Positions 23,967 to 32,969 of a stretch of DNA of 49,772 bases are shown here, one piece after another. The first letter of the stretch is position 1; each line of letters starts with the position of its first letter. A program made the translations under genes and the position numbers. The DNA is from JBCBWG01 sp039186015 (lineage in GTDB: Bacteria; Pseudomonadota; Alphaproteobacteria; Rhizobiales; Hyphomicrobiaceae): the NCBI GenBank assembly GCA_039186015.1, contig JBCDAH010000015.1, positions 1-49,772 on the forward strand. The letters are read 5' to 3'. The notes beneath the pieces were generated by a model that did not search any database, had not been told where the DNA came from, and saw only the letters and a program-made list of their open reading frames with translations.

Positions 23967-25466
23967 ATGAAAATCGATGGCCATGTTTTGATCTCCTGGG
24001 GCATCAAGCCCGGTCCGAAATTCAAGGACGCACTGGCGCTTGCGCAATCGCTCGTCGACGCCGGTGAAGACGAAAGCACCATCCGTGACAAGCTGACAGC
24101 GGCGTTCCCGGCGCCTGTCGTTCTCAAGCGGCGCGCGGCAGGCACATACGCTGAGGCCATCCGCGCCGAGACGGAAGAGGACGAAGCCAACATCGCCAAT
24201 GTGCGCGCGCACATGGACCACCTCATGCGATGTCCGGTGCTGGAGCACGGCGCGATTATGCCTGATGCGTGCCCGGCGGGTTCGGCAACAGGCACCATCC
24301 CCGTTGGCGGTGCCGTAGTCTCCCGTGGGATTCACCCGGCGTTCCACTCCGCTGATATCTGCTGTTCGATGTACGCGACCGTGTTTCCAAAGGGCACGGC
24401 GACGACGGCGTTCATGGATGCGTTGAAGGCCTCAACCCGCTTTGGCCCTGGCGCTCGCCAGCCCGAAGACTGGGTAGAGGACGCCATCACGGACGAGATT
24501 GAGGAGACACGCAACCCGTTCTTGTCGCAGTTGGCGCACCGGGCGAAAGCCCAACTGGCGGACCAAGGCGACGGCAACCACTTCGCCTACCTGGGGACCT
24601 TGGACGTCTCCGAGGCGATGACGGCTGCCTTGTCGACCCAGGGACAGTCTGACCTGGCGGCAGCGCTTGCACCCTACGTGTCCGACGGCGAGGTCGACGT
24701 TCTGGTCACGCACCACGGCAGCCGGGACCTCGGTGCGCAAGTCTACAAGCGCGGCATGGCGGCAGCGATCGCACAAACCAAGATGCTGTCTCCGGAGACG
24801 CCACAGCATCAGGCTTGGCTCGACCCGGACAGTGAGCAAGGCGCGCTTTATTGGGACGCGCTGCAATACGTTGCGCGTTGGACGAAGCGGAACCACCAGC
24901 TTGTTCACGAACGGACCTTCGATAAGCTCGGGATTGCGCCGTTGGCGTCGTTCGGGAACGAGCACAACTTCGTCTGGAAGCGCGGTGACCTGTTTTGTCA
25001 CGGAAAGGGGGCAACTCCGGCATGGACGGACGACGACGGACATCCACTGCTCGGCCTCATTCCACTCAACATGGCCGCGCCGATCCTGCTGACGCTCGGC
25101 AAAGATAACGAGACGTTTGCCTCGTTTGCGCCACACGGAGCCGGGCGCAACAAGAGCCGCACGGCAATGTTGCGCGAACTGGGCATTCTCGGTCTGCCGA
25201 CGCCTGAGTTCACGGCGCGATCAGCGGAAATCGTCGATCGCCAGACTGAAGGTCTCGACGTGCGGTTCTTTTACGACCGGCCGGATGTCTCCGAATCGCC
25301 GATGGCCTATAAGTCTGCCGATCAGGTGGCAGCTCAGATCGACGAATTCGGGCTTGCTGATGTTGTGGCCCGGATCACGCCGAAAGGGTGTCTGATGGCC
25401 GGCGACTACGACAAGCCTTGGATGACCAAGAAGAAGAAGGCGCCGCGAACCGGTGACAGATCATGA
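23967..25466 (+). CDS. rtcB: RtcB family RNA ligase
   Basis: 499-residue GTP- and Mn-dependent ligase family that joins 3'-phosphate or 2',3'-cyclic phosphate RNA ends to 5'-OH ends. Core motifs: GIHPAFHSADICCSMYATVF (the metal-binding H-D-C region), DQGDGNHFAYLG, VTHHGSRDLGAQVYKRG, and SFGNEHNFVWKRGDLFCHGKGATPAW, whose His is the expected GMP acceptor. The C-terminus MAGDYDKPWMTKKKK closes the family fold. The sequence diverges from Escherichia coli RtcB in spacing, so a subfamily with its own substrate is possible. ATG 23967 has AAGGA seven bases upstream. It overlaps the following GNAT gene (ATGA). Confidence 0.9.
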   Translation: MKIDGHVLISWGIKPGPKFKDALALAQSLVDAGEDESTIRDKLTAAFPAPVVLKRRAAGTYAEAIRAETEEDEANIANVRAHMDHLMRCPVLEHGAIMPDACPAGSATGTIPVGGAVVSRGIHPAFHSADICCSMYATVFPKGTATTAFMDALKASTRFGPGARQPEDWVEDAITDEIEETRNPFLSQLAHRAKAQLADQGDGNHFAYLGTLDVSEAMTAALSTQGQSDLAAALAPYVSDGEVDVLVTHHGSRDLGAQVYKRGMAAAIAQTKMLSPETPQHQAWLDPDSEQGALYWDALQYVARWTKRNHQLVHERTFDKLGIAPLASFGNEHNFVWKRGDLFCHGKGATPAWTDDDGHPLLGLIPLNMAAPILLTLGKDNETFASFAPHGAGRNKSRTAMLRELGILGLPTPEFTARSAEIVDRQTEGLDVRFFYDRPDVSESPMAYKSADQVAAQIDEFGLADVVARITPKGCLMAGDYDKPWMTKKKKAPRTGDRS

Positions 25467-26017
25467 CTTGGCCAACGTCTGCAGTCGTCGATACAGAACG
25501 ATTGCGCCTCCGCGTCCTACGCCGCGAAGACGCCGGCGCAATCGCTGCACACATGTCGAATTGGAACGTCACTCGGATGCTGTCGATGCCGCCATGGCCC
25601 TACGGGCAAAGCGATGCCGAGGAGTTCCTCGACCGCATCCTTGCACGCGCGATTGATGATCCTGACTGTTCGCGCGCCATCGCCGAGCGCGAGACGGACA
25701 TGCTGATTGGCATTATCGGAGGTCGACCTTCTGGCGCCCACTACACGATTGGTTACTGGCTCGGCGAGCCCTACTGGGGTCGCGGCTATATGACGGAGGC
25801 GGTTACCAGCATCGTCGGTGCAATCTTCACCTCCGATGAACATGCTGTCATCAAGAGCGGTGTTTTCAAGGACAACCCCGCATCTCTCCGCGTGCAGAAG
25901 AACGTTGGATTTCGGATTGTCGGCGAAAGCCGGATACTATGTCGTCCCCGCGGAGAAAAAGTAACCCATGTCGACACCGAGCTGACGTTCGACGCATTCC
26001 GGAGGCGACGGTCATGA
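25463..26017 (+). CDS. RimJ/RimL-type GNAT acetyltransferase
   Basis: 184-residue GNAT of the RimJ/RimL class. TERLRLRVLRREDAGAIAAHMSNWNVTRML is the usual N-terminus, IGYWLGEPYWGRGYMTEAV holds the acetyl-CoA-binding loop (WGRGYM), and DNPASLRVQKNVGFRIVG is the conserved end. It overlaps rtcB and obgE by four bases each (ATGA), so all three are translationally coupled. A GNAT before obgE is a recurrent arrangement in alphaproteobacteria; ribosomal protein N-terminal acetylation is a reasonable guess. Confidence 0.92.
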   Translation: MTWPTSAVVDTERLRLRVLRREDAGAIAAHMSNWNVTRMLSMPPWPYGQSDAEEFLDRILARAIDDPDCSRAIAERETDMLIGIIGGRPSGAHYTIGYWLGEPYWGRGYMTEAVTSIVGAIFTSDEHAVIKSGVFKDNPASLRVQKNVGFRIVGESRILCRPRGEKVTHVDTELTFDAFRRRRS

Positions 26018-27069
26018 GGTTTCTCGATCAAGCCAAGATCTACATCCAATCGGGAAAAGGTGGCGACGGCTGCCTATCCTTCCGGCGTGAGAAGTTCATC
26101 GAGTTCGGTGGCCCGGACGGCGGTGATGGCGGCAAAGGCGGCGATGTTTGGGCCGAGTGTGTCGAGAACCTCAATACCTTGATCGACTATCGCTATCAAC
26201 AGCACTTCAAGGCCAAGAGCGGCACACCGGGTATGGGTAAGAACCGAACCGGGCCGAACGGGAGCGACTGCATCATCAAAGTGCCGCCAGGAACCCAGAT
26301 TTTCGAAGAGGACAACGAAACGCTGGTGGCCGACCTCACCGAGCCCGGTCAACGGGTGCTTCTGGCCCGAGGCGGCAACGGCGGGTTTGGCAACGCGCAC
26401 TTCAAATCGTCAGTAAACCAAGCGCCGCGCCGGACCAATCCCGGCCAACCCGGCGAGGAATTGACGATCTGGTTGCGTTTGAAGCTGATCGCCGACGCGG
26501 GGCTTGTCGGCCTGCCCAATGCCGGGAAATCGACGTTTCTGGCGACTGTGTCGGCCGCCAAACCGAAAATCGCCGACTATCCGTTCACGACGCTTCATCC
26601 CAACCTCGGCGTCGTCCGCGTCGGTGAAACAGATTTCGTTCTGGCAGACATTCCGGGTTTGATTGAAGGTGCGAACGAAGGCGCCGGTCTGGGCACCCGC
26701 TTTCTTGGCCATATCGAGCGGTGTCGTGTGCTCTTGCATTTGGTCGATGTCACGCAGGACGACCTTGCCGGCGCATACCGGACGGTGCGCGATGAACTTG
26801 CCGCCTACGATCTGCAGCTCGACGCCAAAACCGAGCTCTTGGCGCTCTCCAAATGCGATGCCCTACCACCTGACGAACTCGCTGCACGTGCGCGGGATCT
26901 CGCACAAGCCGCCGGGCAGGTCCCAATGCAGATTTCGTCGGCCTCAGGCCAAGGAATGACTGCGGCGCTTCACGCCCTGGCGCGGACGGTTTCGGAAGCA
27001 CGCCGTAAAGACGCCGAGGACCTGAGCGCTCACGAACCACCGACGCCGTGGCAGCCGGATCTTTCCTAA
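26014..27069 (+). CDS. obgE: Obg family GTPase
   Basis: 351-residue essential GTPase acting in late 50S assembly and stress response. The glycine-rich Obg fold (1-158) has YIQSGKGGDGCLSFRREKFIEFGGPDGGDGGKGGDV and GGNGGFGNAHFKSSVNQAPR. The G domain has G1 GLPNAGKS, G2 with PFTTLHPNLGVV, G3 DIPGLIEGA, G4-like LSKCD and G5 ISSASGQG. The C-terminal tail is short. ATG 26014 overlaps the GNAT stop. Confidence 0.98.
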   Translation: MRFLDQAKIYIQSGKGGDGCLSFRREKFIEFGGPDGGDGGKGGDVWAECVENLNTLIDYRYQQHFKAKSGTPGMGKNRTGPNGSDCIIKVPPGTQIFEEDNETLVADLTEPGQRVLLARGGNGGFGNAHFKSSVNQAPRRTNPGQPGEELTIWLRLKLIADAGLVGLPNAGKSTFLATVSAAKPKIADYPFTTLHPNLGVVRVGETDFVLADIPGLIEGANEGAGLGTRFLGHIERCRVLLHLVDVTQDDLAGAYRTVRDELAAYDLQLDAKTELLALSKCDALPPDELAARARDLAQAAGQVPMQISSASGQGMTAALHALARTVSEARRKDAEDLSAHEPPTPWQPDLS

Positions 27070-27105
27070 GTACAACAGCGCCAAGAATACGCATGACACG
27101 GGCCG

Positions 27106-28290
27106 ATGATGACCGAAGACCCAAAAACAGCCAATGCCGTCCGGCCTGAATGGCAACGTGCGCGGCGGGTTGTCATCAAGATCGGGTCCGGATTGGTTGT
27201 CGATCAGGCGACGGGCCAGATTCGTGCGACCTGGTTGAACGCGCTTGCCGATGACATTGCAGATCTAGCCCAAGCTGGTCGCGAGATCATTCTCGTGTCT
27301 TCCGGCTCAATCGCGCTTGGACGCCAACTGATCGGGCTGAACAAGGTCGAGCTGGAGCTCGAAGAAAGCCAAGCCGCTGCCGCTGTCGGCCAGATCAGCC
27401 TGGCTCACGCCTATCGCGATGTCTTTTCGCACCGTGGCCTGACGGCGGCCTTGATTCTTCTGACCCTCACCGACACTGAGGAACGCCGCAGATACCTGAA
27501 CGCACGGCGGACGATCGATACGCTGTTGGCTCAGCGTGCGCTGCCGGTCGTCAACGAGAACGATACGGTAGCGACGACAGAAATCCGCTATGGCGACAAC
27601 GACCGCCTGGCGGCACGCGTTGCGTCGATGGTCAGCGCCGACTGCCTGGTGCTCCTTTCCGATATCGACGGTCTCTATACGGCACCGCCGTCTCGCAACA
27701 AGGACGCCGTGCTGCTGCCGGAGGTCCGCGAGATTACGCCGGAGATTGAGGCGATGGCCGGCGGCGCGGCAAGTGCACTGTCTCGCGGTGGCATGATCAC
27801 GAAGATCGAAGCCGCAAAGATCGCAACAACCGCCGGAACGCACTTGGTGATTACGTCGGGCCGGCATTTGCACCCGATCCGACGCCTCAGTTCCGGCGAG
27901 ACGGCGACCTGGTTTCCTGCGGCGACGGATCCGATTGCGGCGCGCAAACGCTGGATTGCAGGCCAACTTGAACCGCGCGGCGTTCTCACCATCGATGCCG
28001 GCGCCGCAAAAGCCCTGCAAACAGGCAAGAGCCTTCTACCGGCCGGTGTTACGGGTTTGACTGGCACATTCGATCGCGGCGACGCTGTTGTCATTCGCAC
28101 GCAGGACGGACGTGAGGTCGGGCGCGGGCTGGTGGCCTATGCGACGCAAGATGCGGCCCGTATCATGGGCCGTAGAACGCAGGAAATCGCCGGCATACTC
28201 GGCTACACTGGCCGAACCGCTTTGGTGCACCGTGATGATATGGTGCTCAACCCAAATCGAGAGACGACGAATGAGCGAGATGATGCGTGA
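27106..28290 (+). CDS. proB: glutamate 5-kinase
   Basis: 394-residue first enzyme of proline synthesis, phosphorylating glutamate. The amino-acid kinase domain begins RVVIKIGSGLVVD, with VSSGSIALGRQ, ALPVVNENDTVATTEIRYGDNDRLAARVASM (substrate pocket) and LLSDIDGLYT. GGMITKIEAAKIA follows. The C-terminal PUA domain (about 290-380) includes GVLTIDAGAAKAL. It overlaps proA by 20 bases, indicating coupled production of kinase and dehydrogenase. Confidence 0.97.
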   Translation: MMTEDPKTANAVRPEWQRARRVVIKIGSGLVVDQATGQIRATWLNALADDIADLAQAGREIILVSSGSIALGRQLIGLNKVELELEESQAAAAVGQISLAHAYRDVFSHRGLTAALILLTLTDTEERRRYLNARRTIDTLLAQRALPVVNENDTVATTEIRYGDNDRLAARVASMVSADCLVLLSDIDGLYTAPPSRNKDAVLLPEVREITPEIEAMAGGAASALSRGGMITKIEAAKIATTAGTHLVITSGRHLHPIRRLSSGETATWFPAATDPIAARKRWIAGQLEPRGVLTIDAGAAKALQTGKSLLPAGVTGLTGTFDRGDAVVIRTQDGREVGRGLVAYATQDAARIMGRRTQEIAGILGYTGRTALVHRDDMVLNPNRETTNERDDA

Positions 28291-29596
28291 CGACCGCCAA
28301 CGAGATCCGGGCCAACCAGACGACACCGTCGTGGCCTCGCTGGACGACATTATGCACGCGCTTGGCAAGGCTGCGCACACCGCGGCATCGGCGCTCGCAG
28401 TAACGGACCGCGAGAGCAAGGACGTGGCGCTCCGAGCGGCGGCTGACGCGCTGAGAGGGAGCAAAACGACCATTCTTGCGGCGAACGAACGCGACGTCAC
28501 CGAAGCCCGCGCGGCCGGAAAGCCGGCGGCGTTTATCGACCGCCTGATGCTCAATCCCGCACGGATTGATGCGATGGCCCGTGGGCTGGAAGATATCGCA
28601 GCGCTTGATGACCCGGTTGGCGCCGAAATCGCCGCATGGGAGCGGCCAAACGGGCTCAAGATCTCCCGCGTTCGGACGCCAATCGGCGTCGTAGGAATCA
28701 TTTACGAAAGCCGGCCAAACGTCACGGCTGATGCCGGCGGATTGTGTCTCAAGTCCGGCAACGCGACAATTCTGCGCGGTGGCTCGGACAGCTTCCACTC
28801 ATCAACCGCGATACTGGCCTGCCTGCATGCCGGTCTCAGAGCTGGGCACCTTCCCGAGGCGGCTGTGCAGATGGTTCCGAGCGTCGACCGCGCAGCGGTT
28901 GGGATGATGCTCAGTGGGCTGGATGGCGCAATCGACGTGATTGTGCCCAGAGGTGGCAGGAGCCTGGTCGAGCGGGTGCAGCAAGAAGCTCGCGTCCCCG
29001 TCTTTTCGCACCTGGAGGGCATTTGCCATATCTACCTGGACCAGGGCGCTGATCTCGACGAAGCCATTCCGCTCGTCGTGAATGCGAAACTCCGGCGAAC
29101 GGGCATCTGCGGCGCGGCAGAGGCCCTGCTGGTGGATCGCAATGCGCCACCTGAGTATTTGAAGCGTACGGTTCAGGCGCTCCTTGATGCCGGATGCGAA
29201 GTGCGCGGCGATCCGGCGGCCGTGGCCTGTGACTACCGTGTCATTGCGGCCGGCGAAGACGACTGGGGCCGGGAGTTTCTGGATGCGATTATCGCGGTCC
29301 GAACCGTCGACGGCGTCGATGACGCTATTGCGCATATCGCAGAATACGGCTCCAATCATACCGACTGTGTCATCACGGAGTGCTACGGCACCGCGGAACT
29401 CTTCCTCAATCGGGTGGACTCGGCGATTGTTATTCATAATGCGTCGACACAGTTTGCCGACGGCGGTGAATTTGGCATGGGAGCAGAAATCGGTATCGCC
29501 ACGGGTAAACTGCATGCCCGTGGTCCCGTTGGTGTCGAACAGCTGACCACATTCAAATACGTTGTCCGTGGCACTGGGCAGATCCGGCCGGACTAA
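28271..29596 (+). CDS. proA: gamma-glutamyl phosphate reductase
   Basis: 441-residue NADPH-dependent reductase making glutamate semialdehyde. RTPIGVVGIIYESRPNVTADAGGLCLKSGNATILRGGSD is diagnostic. The catalytic cysteine is in NAKLRRTGICGAAEALLV and the fold closes with ASTQFADGGEFGMGAEIGIATGKLHARGPVG. The N-terminal 25 residues are a slightly longer lead than usual. ATG 28271 lies inside the end of proB. A large stem-loop follows the gene (29659-29725). Confidence 0.97.
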   Translation: MSEMMRDDRQRDPGQPDDTVVASLDDIMHALGKAAHTAASALAVTDRESKDVALRAAADALRGSKTTILAANERDVTEARAAGKPAAFIDRLMLNPARIDAMARGLEDIAALDDPVGAEIAAWERPNGLKISRVRTPIGVVGIIYESRPNVTADAGGLCLKSGNATILRGGSDSFHSSTAILACLHAGLRAGHLPEAAVQMVPSVDRAAVGMMLSGLDGAIDVIVPRGGRSLVERVQQEARVPVFSHLEGICHIYLDQGADLDEAIPLVVNAKLRRTGICGAAEALLVDRNAPPEYLKRTVQALLDAGCEVRGDPAAVACDYRVIAAGEDDWGREFLDAIIAVRTVDGVDDAIAHIAEYGSNHTDCVITECYGTAELFLNRVDSAIVIHNASTQFADGGEFGMGAEIGIATGKLHARGPVGVEQLTTFKYVVRGTGQIRPD

Positions 29597-29632
29597 TCTG
29601 CACGAGCCCATCGCGGTACGGACCAAACCATG

Positions 29633-29647
29633 TCCGCCTTAGGCGGA
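29633..29647. repeat. TCCGCC-N3-GGCGGA palindrome, copy 2
   Basis: Copy at TCCGCC-TTA-GGCGGA, 37 bases after the proA stop. The same core occurs at 15723-15737 and 30476-30490, each time in an intergenic space. Confidence 0.6.
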
Positions 29648-29658
29648 ACCACTTTGCC

Positions 29659-29725
29659 GTCCCATACCTCTGCCCGGCCAACCAACGGCACGATTTCATA
29701 GGGCGGCCGGGCAAGGGTATGGGAC
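29659..29725. other. large imperfect stem-loop between proA and nadD
   Basis: GTCCCATACC (29659-29668) pairs with GGTATGGGAC (29716-29725), and TGCCCGGCC (29671-29679) with GGCCGGGCA (29705-29713), separated by a 2-nt internal loop. This gives a 19-bp stem with a 25-nt apical loop. No T tract follows, so it is not a simple terminator; an RNA structure or a small inverted repeat element are alternatives. Confidence 0.65.
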
Positions 29726-29781
29726 GGTTCCAGCAAATCTGAAAGACTGCTAGTCGCATTCCATCGTTCAACGGAACCGCC

Positions 29782-30432
29782 GTGTCACGCCAAAGCGCGC
29801 CTGTCTCATTCGGGGCCATCCAAGCCAAGCCCCCGCTTGCTTTTGATGGGCAGCGCATTGGCCTCCTGGGCGGATCCTTCAATCCGCCGCACGATGCTCA
29901 CCGCATGATTAGCGAGACGGCATTGCGCAGGCTGGATCTGGACGCCGTCTGGTGGATCGTCACGCCTGGCAATCCACTCAAATCCCATGACGAATTGCTC
30001 TCTCAGCAAAGTCGGATTGCGCTTTCCGAAAAACTCCTGACGAACCCCCGCATCATCCCGACCGGGTTCGAGGCTGAACTGCCATCGGCCTATACCGCCG
30101 CCACCCTGGCCTTCCTTCGGCATCGCTATGGCAACGTTCGGTTTGTGTGGTTGATGGGTGCGGACAACCTGGCCGGTTTTCACCGGTGGCAACGCTGGCG
30201 CGAAATCGCAGCGACCTTTCCGATCGCGATCATTGATCGACCGACCTACCGGCTGCGCGCAATGGCCAGTCCGGCCGCCCACGCCTTGCACAAGCATTTT
30301 GTGCCGGAAAGATTCGCAAAAAAACTCGCTAGCCGCGCGATGCCCGGCTGGACGGTTCTGACAGTTCGCTTGTCAGATCTCTCATCGACCGAACTTCGCC
30401 GGCACGACAAGCCGCAGAGCGTTCGCCCTTAG
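29782..30432 (+). CDS. nadD: nicotinate-nucleotide adenylyltransferase
   Basis: 216-residue NAD-biosynthesis enzyme joining nicotinate mononucleotide and ATP. IGLLGGSFNPPHDAHRMIS is the nucleotidyltransferase GxFNPxHxxH motif (last two positions D and H here), WWIVTPGNPLK and VWLMGADNLAGFHRWQRW bind the substrate, and LSSTELR is the C-terminal SxTxxR motif. GTG 29782 is the start. About 20 residues precede the motif, a slightly extended N-terminus. Confidence 0.95.
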   Translation: MSRQSAPVSFGAIQAKPPLAFDGQRIGLLGGSFNPPHDAHRMISETALRRLDLDAVWWIVTPGNPLKSHDELLSQQSRIALSEKLLTNPRIIPTGFEAELPSAYTAATLAFLRHRYGNVRFVWLMGADNLAGFHRWQRWREIAATFPIAIIDRPTYRLRAMASPAAHALHKHFVPERFAKKLASRAMPGWTVLTVRLSDLSSTELRRHDKPQSVRP

Positions 30433-30699
30433 TAAGGAAAGATTGATAATGGTTGACTTAGCCGTTTCGATCACTTCCGCCCATGGCGGACATGGGATAG
30501 GGGCTTTATCCGCACCGATCAGAGCTGGTTGCAGCCACAATTATGTTCGCTATTGCCATTGTCCCGTGATAAATTTTTGAAAGGGTTTGTTGCAAGATGC
30601 GGCAAGTCACGGGTATCTTTGTTGCGTGTGTCGCTTGAGCCTCGGGTATAAAGGCGTTGACACATACCGCTTTCAACAACACAGGGCAAACACCACAAT
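30433..30699 (+). promoter_or_regulatory. intergenic region before rsfS with palindrome and possible promoter
   Basis: Contains TCCGCC-CAT-GGCGGA (30476-30490), third copy of the short palindrome. A TATAAA at 30647-30652 may be a -10 box for rsfS, though no good -35 is at the right distance. The segment around 30570-30660 is rich in short G-T repeats (GTTGC recurrences). No gene is visible. Confidence 0.35.
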
Positions 30700-31116
30700 A
30701 TGCAATCCGAGCTCGGGGCCGCCGCTGACGCAGCCCCCGTCACCGAACAAGCCTCGGCAGAGCCAGACAGTTCGGTGATCCGCGACCATATCCTCGCTTG
30801 GCTGGAGGATGCCAAGGCCGAGGACACTGTTGTGATCGACTTGGAAGGCAGGTCGCCCGTTGGCGACTTCATGGTTATTACGTCAGGCCGCTCGCAGCGG
30901 CATGTCGGTGCGATTGCCGATCAGGTCCAAAAGAAGCTCAAAGAATTCGGCTTTGGAAATGCCAGAATCGAAGGACAGGACAACTGCGACTGGGTCCTGG
31001 TCGATATTGGCGACATCGTCGTGCATGTCTTCAGGCCGGAAGTGCGAGACTTCTACAATCTCGAAAAGCTCTGGTCAGCCGATCGACCGACCGATACGGA
31101 CGAGCAGCACCACTGA
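30700..31116 (+). CDS. rsfS: ribosome silencing factor RsfS
   Basis: 138-residue protein that binds L14 and blocks subunit joining during starvation. The Iojap/RsfS domain (about 25-125) includes LEDAKAEDTVVIDLEGRSPVGDFMVITSGRSQRHVGAIADQV and the diagnostic WVLVDIGDIVVHVFRPEVRDFYNLEKLW. The 25-residue N-terminus is low-complexity and acidic. It is followed 33 bp later by rlmH, the usual partner. Confidence 0.96.
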   Translation: MQSELGAAADAAPVTEQASAEPDSSVIRDHILAWLEDAKAEDTVVIDLEGRSPVGDFMVITSGRSQRHVGAIADQVQKKLKEFGFGNARIEGQDNCDWVLVDIGDIVVHVFRPEVRDFYNLEKLWSADRPTDTDEQHH

Positions 31117-31149
31117 TGTGAGTACCGATGTCGATCTGGAGCAAGGTCG

Positions 31150-31635
31150 ATGCGGATAACGGTTGCAGCGATCGGACGTCTGAAAGACGGTCCGGAGCGG
31201 GATCTTTATAGACGGTACGCAGATCGATACGCAGCCCATGGGCGCGCGCTCGGACTGGCGGCTTTCCATCTGGTCGAGTTACCGGAAAGCCGCGCACAAC
31301 GGCAGCGCGACCGCCAGCGCGACGAAACACAGCGCTTGCTGGCCGCGATTGCCCCCGACGCAACGCGCTATTTTCTGACTGAAGCCGGTCGCCAGATGAC
31401 AAGTGACGCGTTCGCAAAGAAACTCGGCCGGTTGCGTGATGACGGAGTTGGCAGCGTGGCATTTCTGATTGGCGGTCCAGATGGGCACGATCCGGATATG
31501 CTGGATGCACATCGCCAGACGCTGCTGTCACTTGGTCAGATGACCTTCCCCCACGGTCTTGCACGAGTCATGATCGCCGAGCAGCTCTATCGCGCAGTAA
31601 CGATCCTCGCCGGCCATCCATATCATCGCGCATAA
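31150..31635 (+). CDS. rlmH: 23S rRNA (pseudouridine1915-N3)-methyltransferase
   Basis: 161-residue SPOUT methyltransferase acting on 23S rRNA helix 69 in assembled ribosomes. MRITVAAIGRLKDGPERDLYRRYADR is the normal start, FLIGGPDGHDPDM binds S-adenosylmethionine, and the trefoil-knot end LSLGQMTFPHGLARVMIAEQLYRAVTILAGHPYHR is diagnostic. It closes the conserved housekeeping block. Confidence 0.97.
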   Translation: MRITVAAIGRLKDGPERDLYRRYADRYAAHGRALGLAAFHLVELPESRAQRQRDRQRDETQRLLAAIAPDATRYFLTEAGRQMTSDAFAKKLGRLRDDGVGSVAFLIGGPDGHDPDMLDAHRQTLLSLGQMTFPHGLARVMIAEQLYRAVTILAGHPYHRA

Positions 31636-31715
31636 CGTCTGCTGTTCGGCCACCTCTGTGCGCATGCACATGGGGATCGACCTCTAATTCTGCCTGTGAT
31701 GCTCGGAGTCTTGTT

Positions 31716-32867
31716 ATGACGAATACGTCTCGCGAAACACGCTGTGTGCAAGCCGCTGGGGCGGTAGAATCGGAAACCGGCGCAATTGTTCCGCCCGTGC
31801 ATATTGCAACGACGTTTGAGCGAGACCCGGACAACAGCTATCCGCGAGGCTTTACGTACGGGCGACCGCATAATGCGACCGTGCAAGCCTGCGAAGATGT
31901 GATCAACGGGCTCGAGTCCGGAGCGGCCACATTGGCATTCGGCTCGGGTATGGCAGCGGCCCTGTCCCTGTTTCTCGCGCTGCCTCGCCCGGCCCATGTC
32001 GTCGCACCGAACGTGATGTATTGGGCGTTGCGCAACTGGCTGAAGACCGATGCGGCGTCACACGGCTTAAGCGTGACGTTTGTGGATTCGACAGACCTGG
32101 CCGCGATTGGCGAGGCCACTCGCCCGGGGCAAACCAAACTGATCTGGATCGAGACTCCGTCGAACCCGCTCTGGTCGTTGGCCGACATCGCGGGTTGCGC
32201 GACAATCGCGCGGTCAGCGGGGGCGAACCTTGCGGTCGACTCGACGGCCGCTACGCCTGTATTGAGCCAGCCTCTGACGCTTGGCGCGGATATCGTCATG
32301 CACTCGGCTACGAAGTATCTGAATGGGCATTCGGATGTGCTGGCCGGTACCCTAACGTTCGCATCGGCGGACAGTGAACTCTACGCGGCGGCGACGCAGA
32401 TCCGAAGCACGCATGGCGCTATTCTAGGTCCGTTCGAAGCGGCATTACTCTTGCGTGGCTTGCGGACGCTATTTGTCCGAGTCGAACGGCAATGTCTGTC
32501 TGCACGCGCCATTGCAGAGCACTTTACCAGCCACGACCAGATCAGCCACGTATTGTATCCGGGGCTCGCAACCCATCCGCAGTACGAACTCGCGCAAAGG
32601 CAAATGGTTGTTGGGTCTGGCGGCATGCTCTCGTTGCGGTTTGCCGGAGGACAAGCGGCGGCCATTGCTGTCGCCTCTGCACTGAAAGTCTGGGTGCGTG
32701 CAACGTCGCTCGGCGGAGTCGAAAGCCTCGTAGAGCATCGCGCGAGCGTCGAGGGGGCCGGCACACCGTGCCCTGACGATCTCTTGCGGCTGTCCGTAGG
32801 CCTGGAAGCTGTCGACGATCTCATCAAAGATCTGGATCAAGCTCTTGCTGCGGCCCATGGCAGTTGA
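31716..32867 (+). CDS. cystathionine gamma-synthase-type PLP enzyme
   Basis: 383-residue fold-type I PLP enzyme of the Cys/Met metabolism family. IVPPVHIATTFERD and YPRGFTYGRPHNATVQACEDVINGLESGAATLAFGSGMAA form the N-terminus and PLP phosphate site, WIETPSNPLWSLADIAG the cofactor Asp region (VDSTAATP), and HSATKYLNGHSDVLAGTL the Schiff-base lysine. SLGGVESLVEHRAS closes the active site. Candidates are cystathionine gamma-synthase, gamma-lyase or O-acylhomoserine sulfhydrylase. GGAG lies nine bases upstream of ATG 31716. It stands alone after rlmH. Confidence 0.88.
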   Translation: MTNTSRETRCVQAAGAVESETGAIVPPVHIATTFERDPDNSYPRGFTYGRPHNATVQACEDVINGLESGAATLAFGSGMAAALSLFLALPRPAHVVAPNVMYWALRNWLKTDAASHGLSVTFVDSTDLAAIGEATRPGQTKLIWIETPSNPLWSLADIAGCATIARSAGANLAVDSTAATPVLSQPLTLGADIVMHSATKYLNGHSDVLAGTLTFASADSELYAAATQIRSTHGAILGPFEAALLLRGLRTLFVRVERQCLSARAIAEHFTSHDQISHVLYPGLATHPQYELAQRQMVVGSGGMLSLRFAGGQAAAIAVASALKVWVRATSLGGVESLVEHRASVEGAGTPCPDDLLRLSVGLEAVDDLIKDLDQALAAAHGS

Positions 32868-32969
32868 GCCTCAGTCGAAAGTCTATGGCGACCTTCCGCT
32901 AATACGCAGAGGCGCAAACGCACCCTACGTTGTTGTCCTCGGTGACTGTCGAGCCGTTAGGGACGCAGC

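Noticed and set aside
31636..31715. SAM-type riboswitch before the cystathionine gamma-synthase-type gene
   Set aside because: The 80-base leader has a short GTGCGCATGCAC hairpin but no recognisable SAM-II or SAM/SAH consensus.
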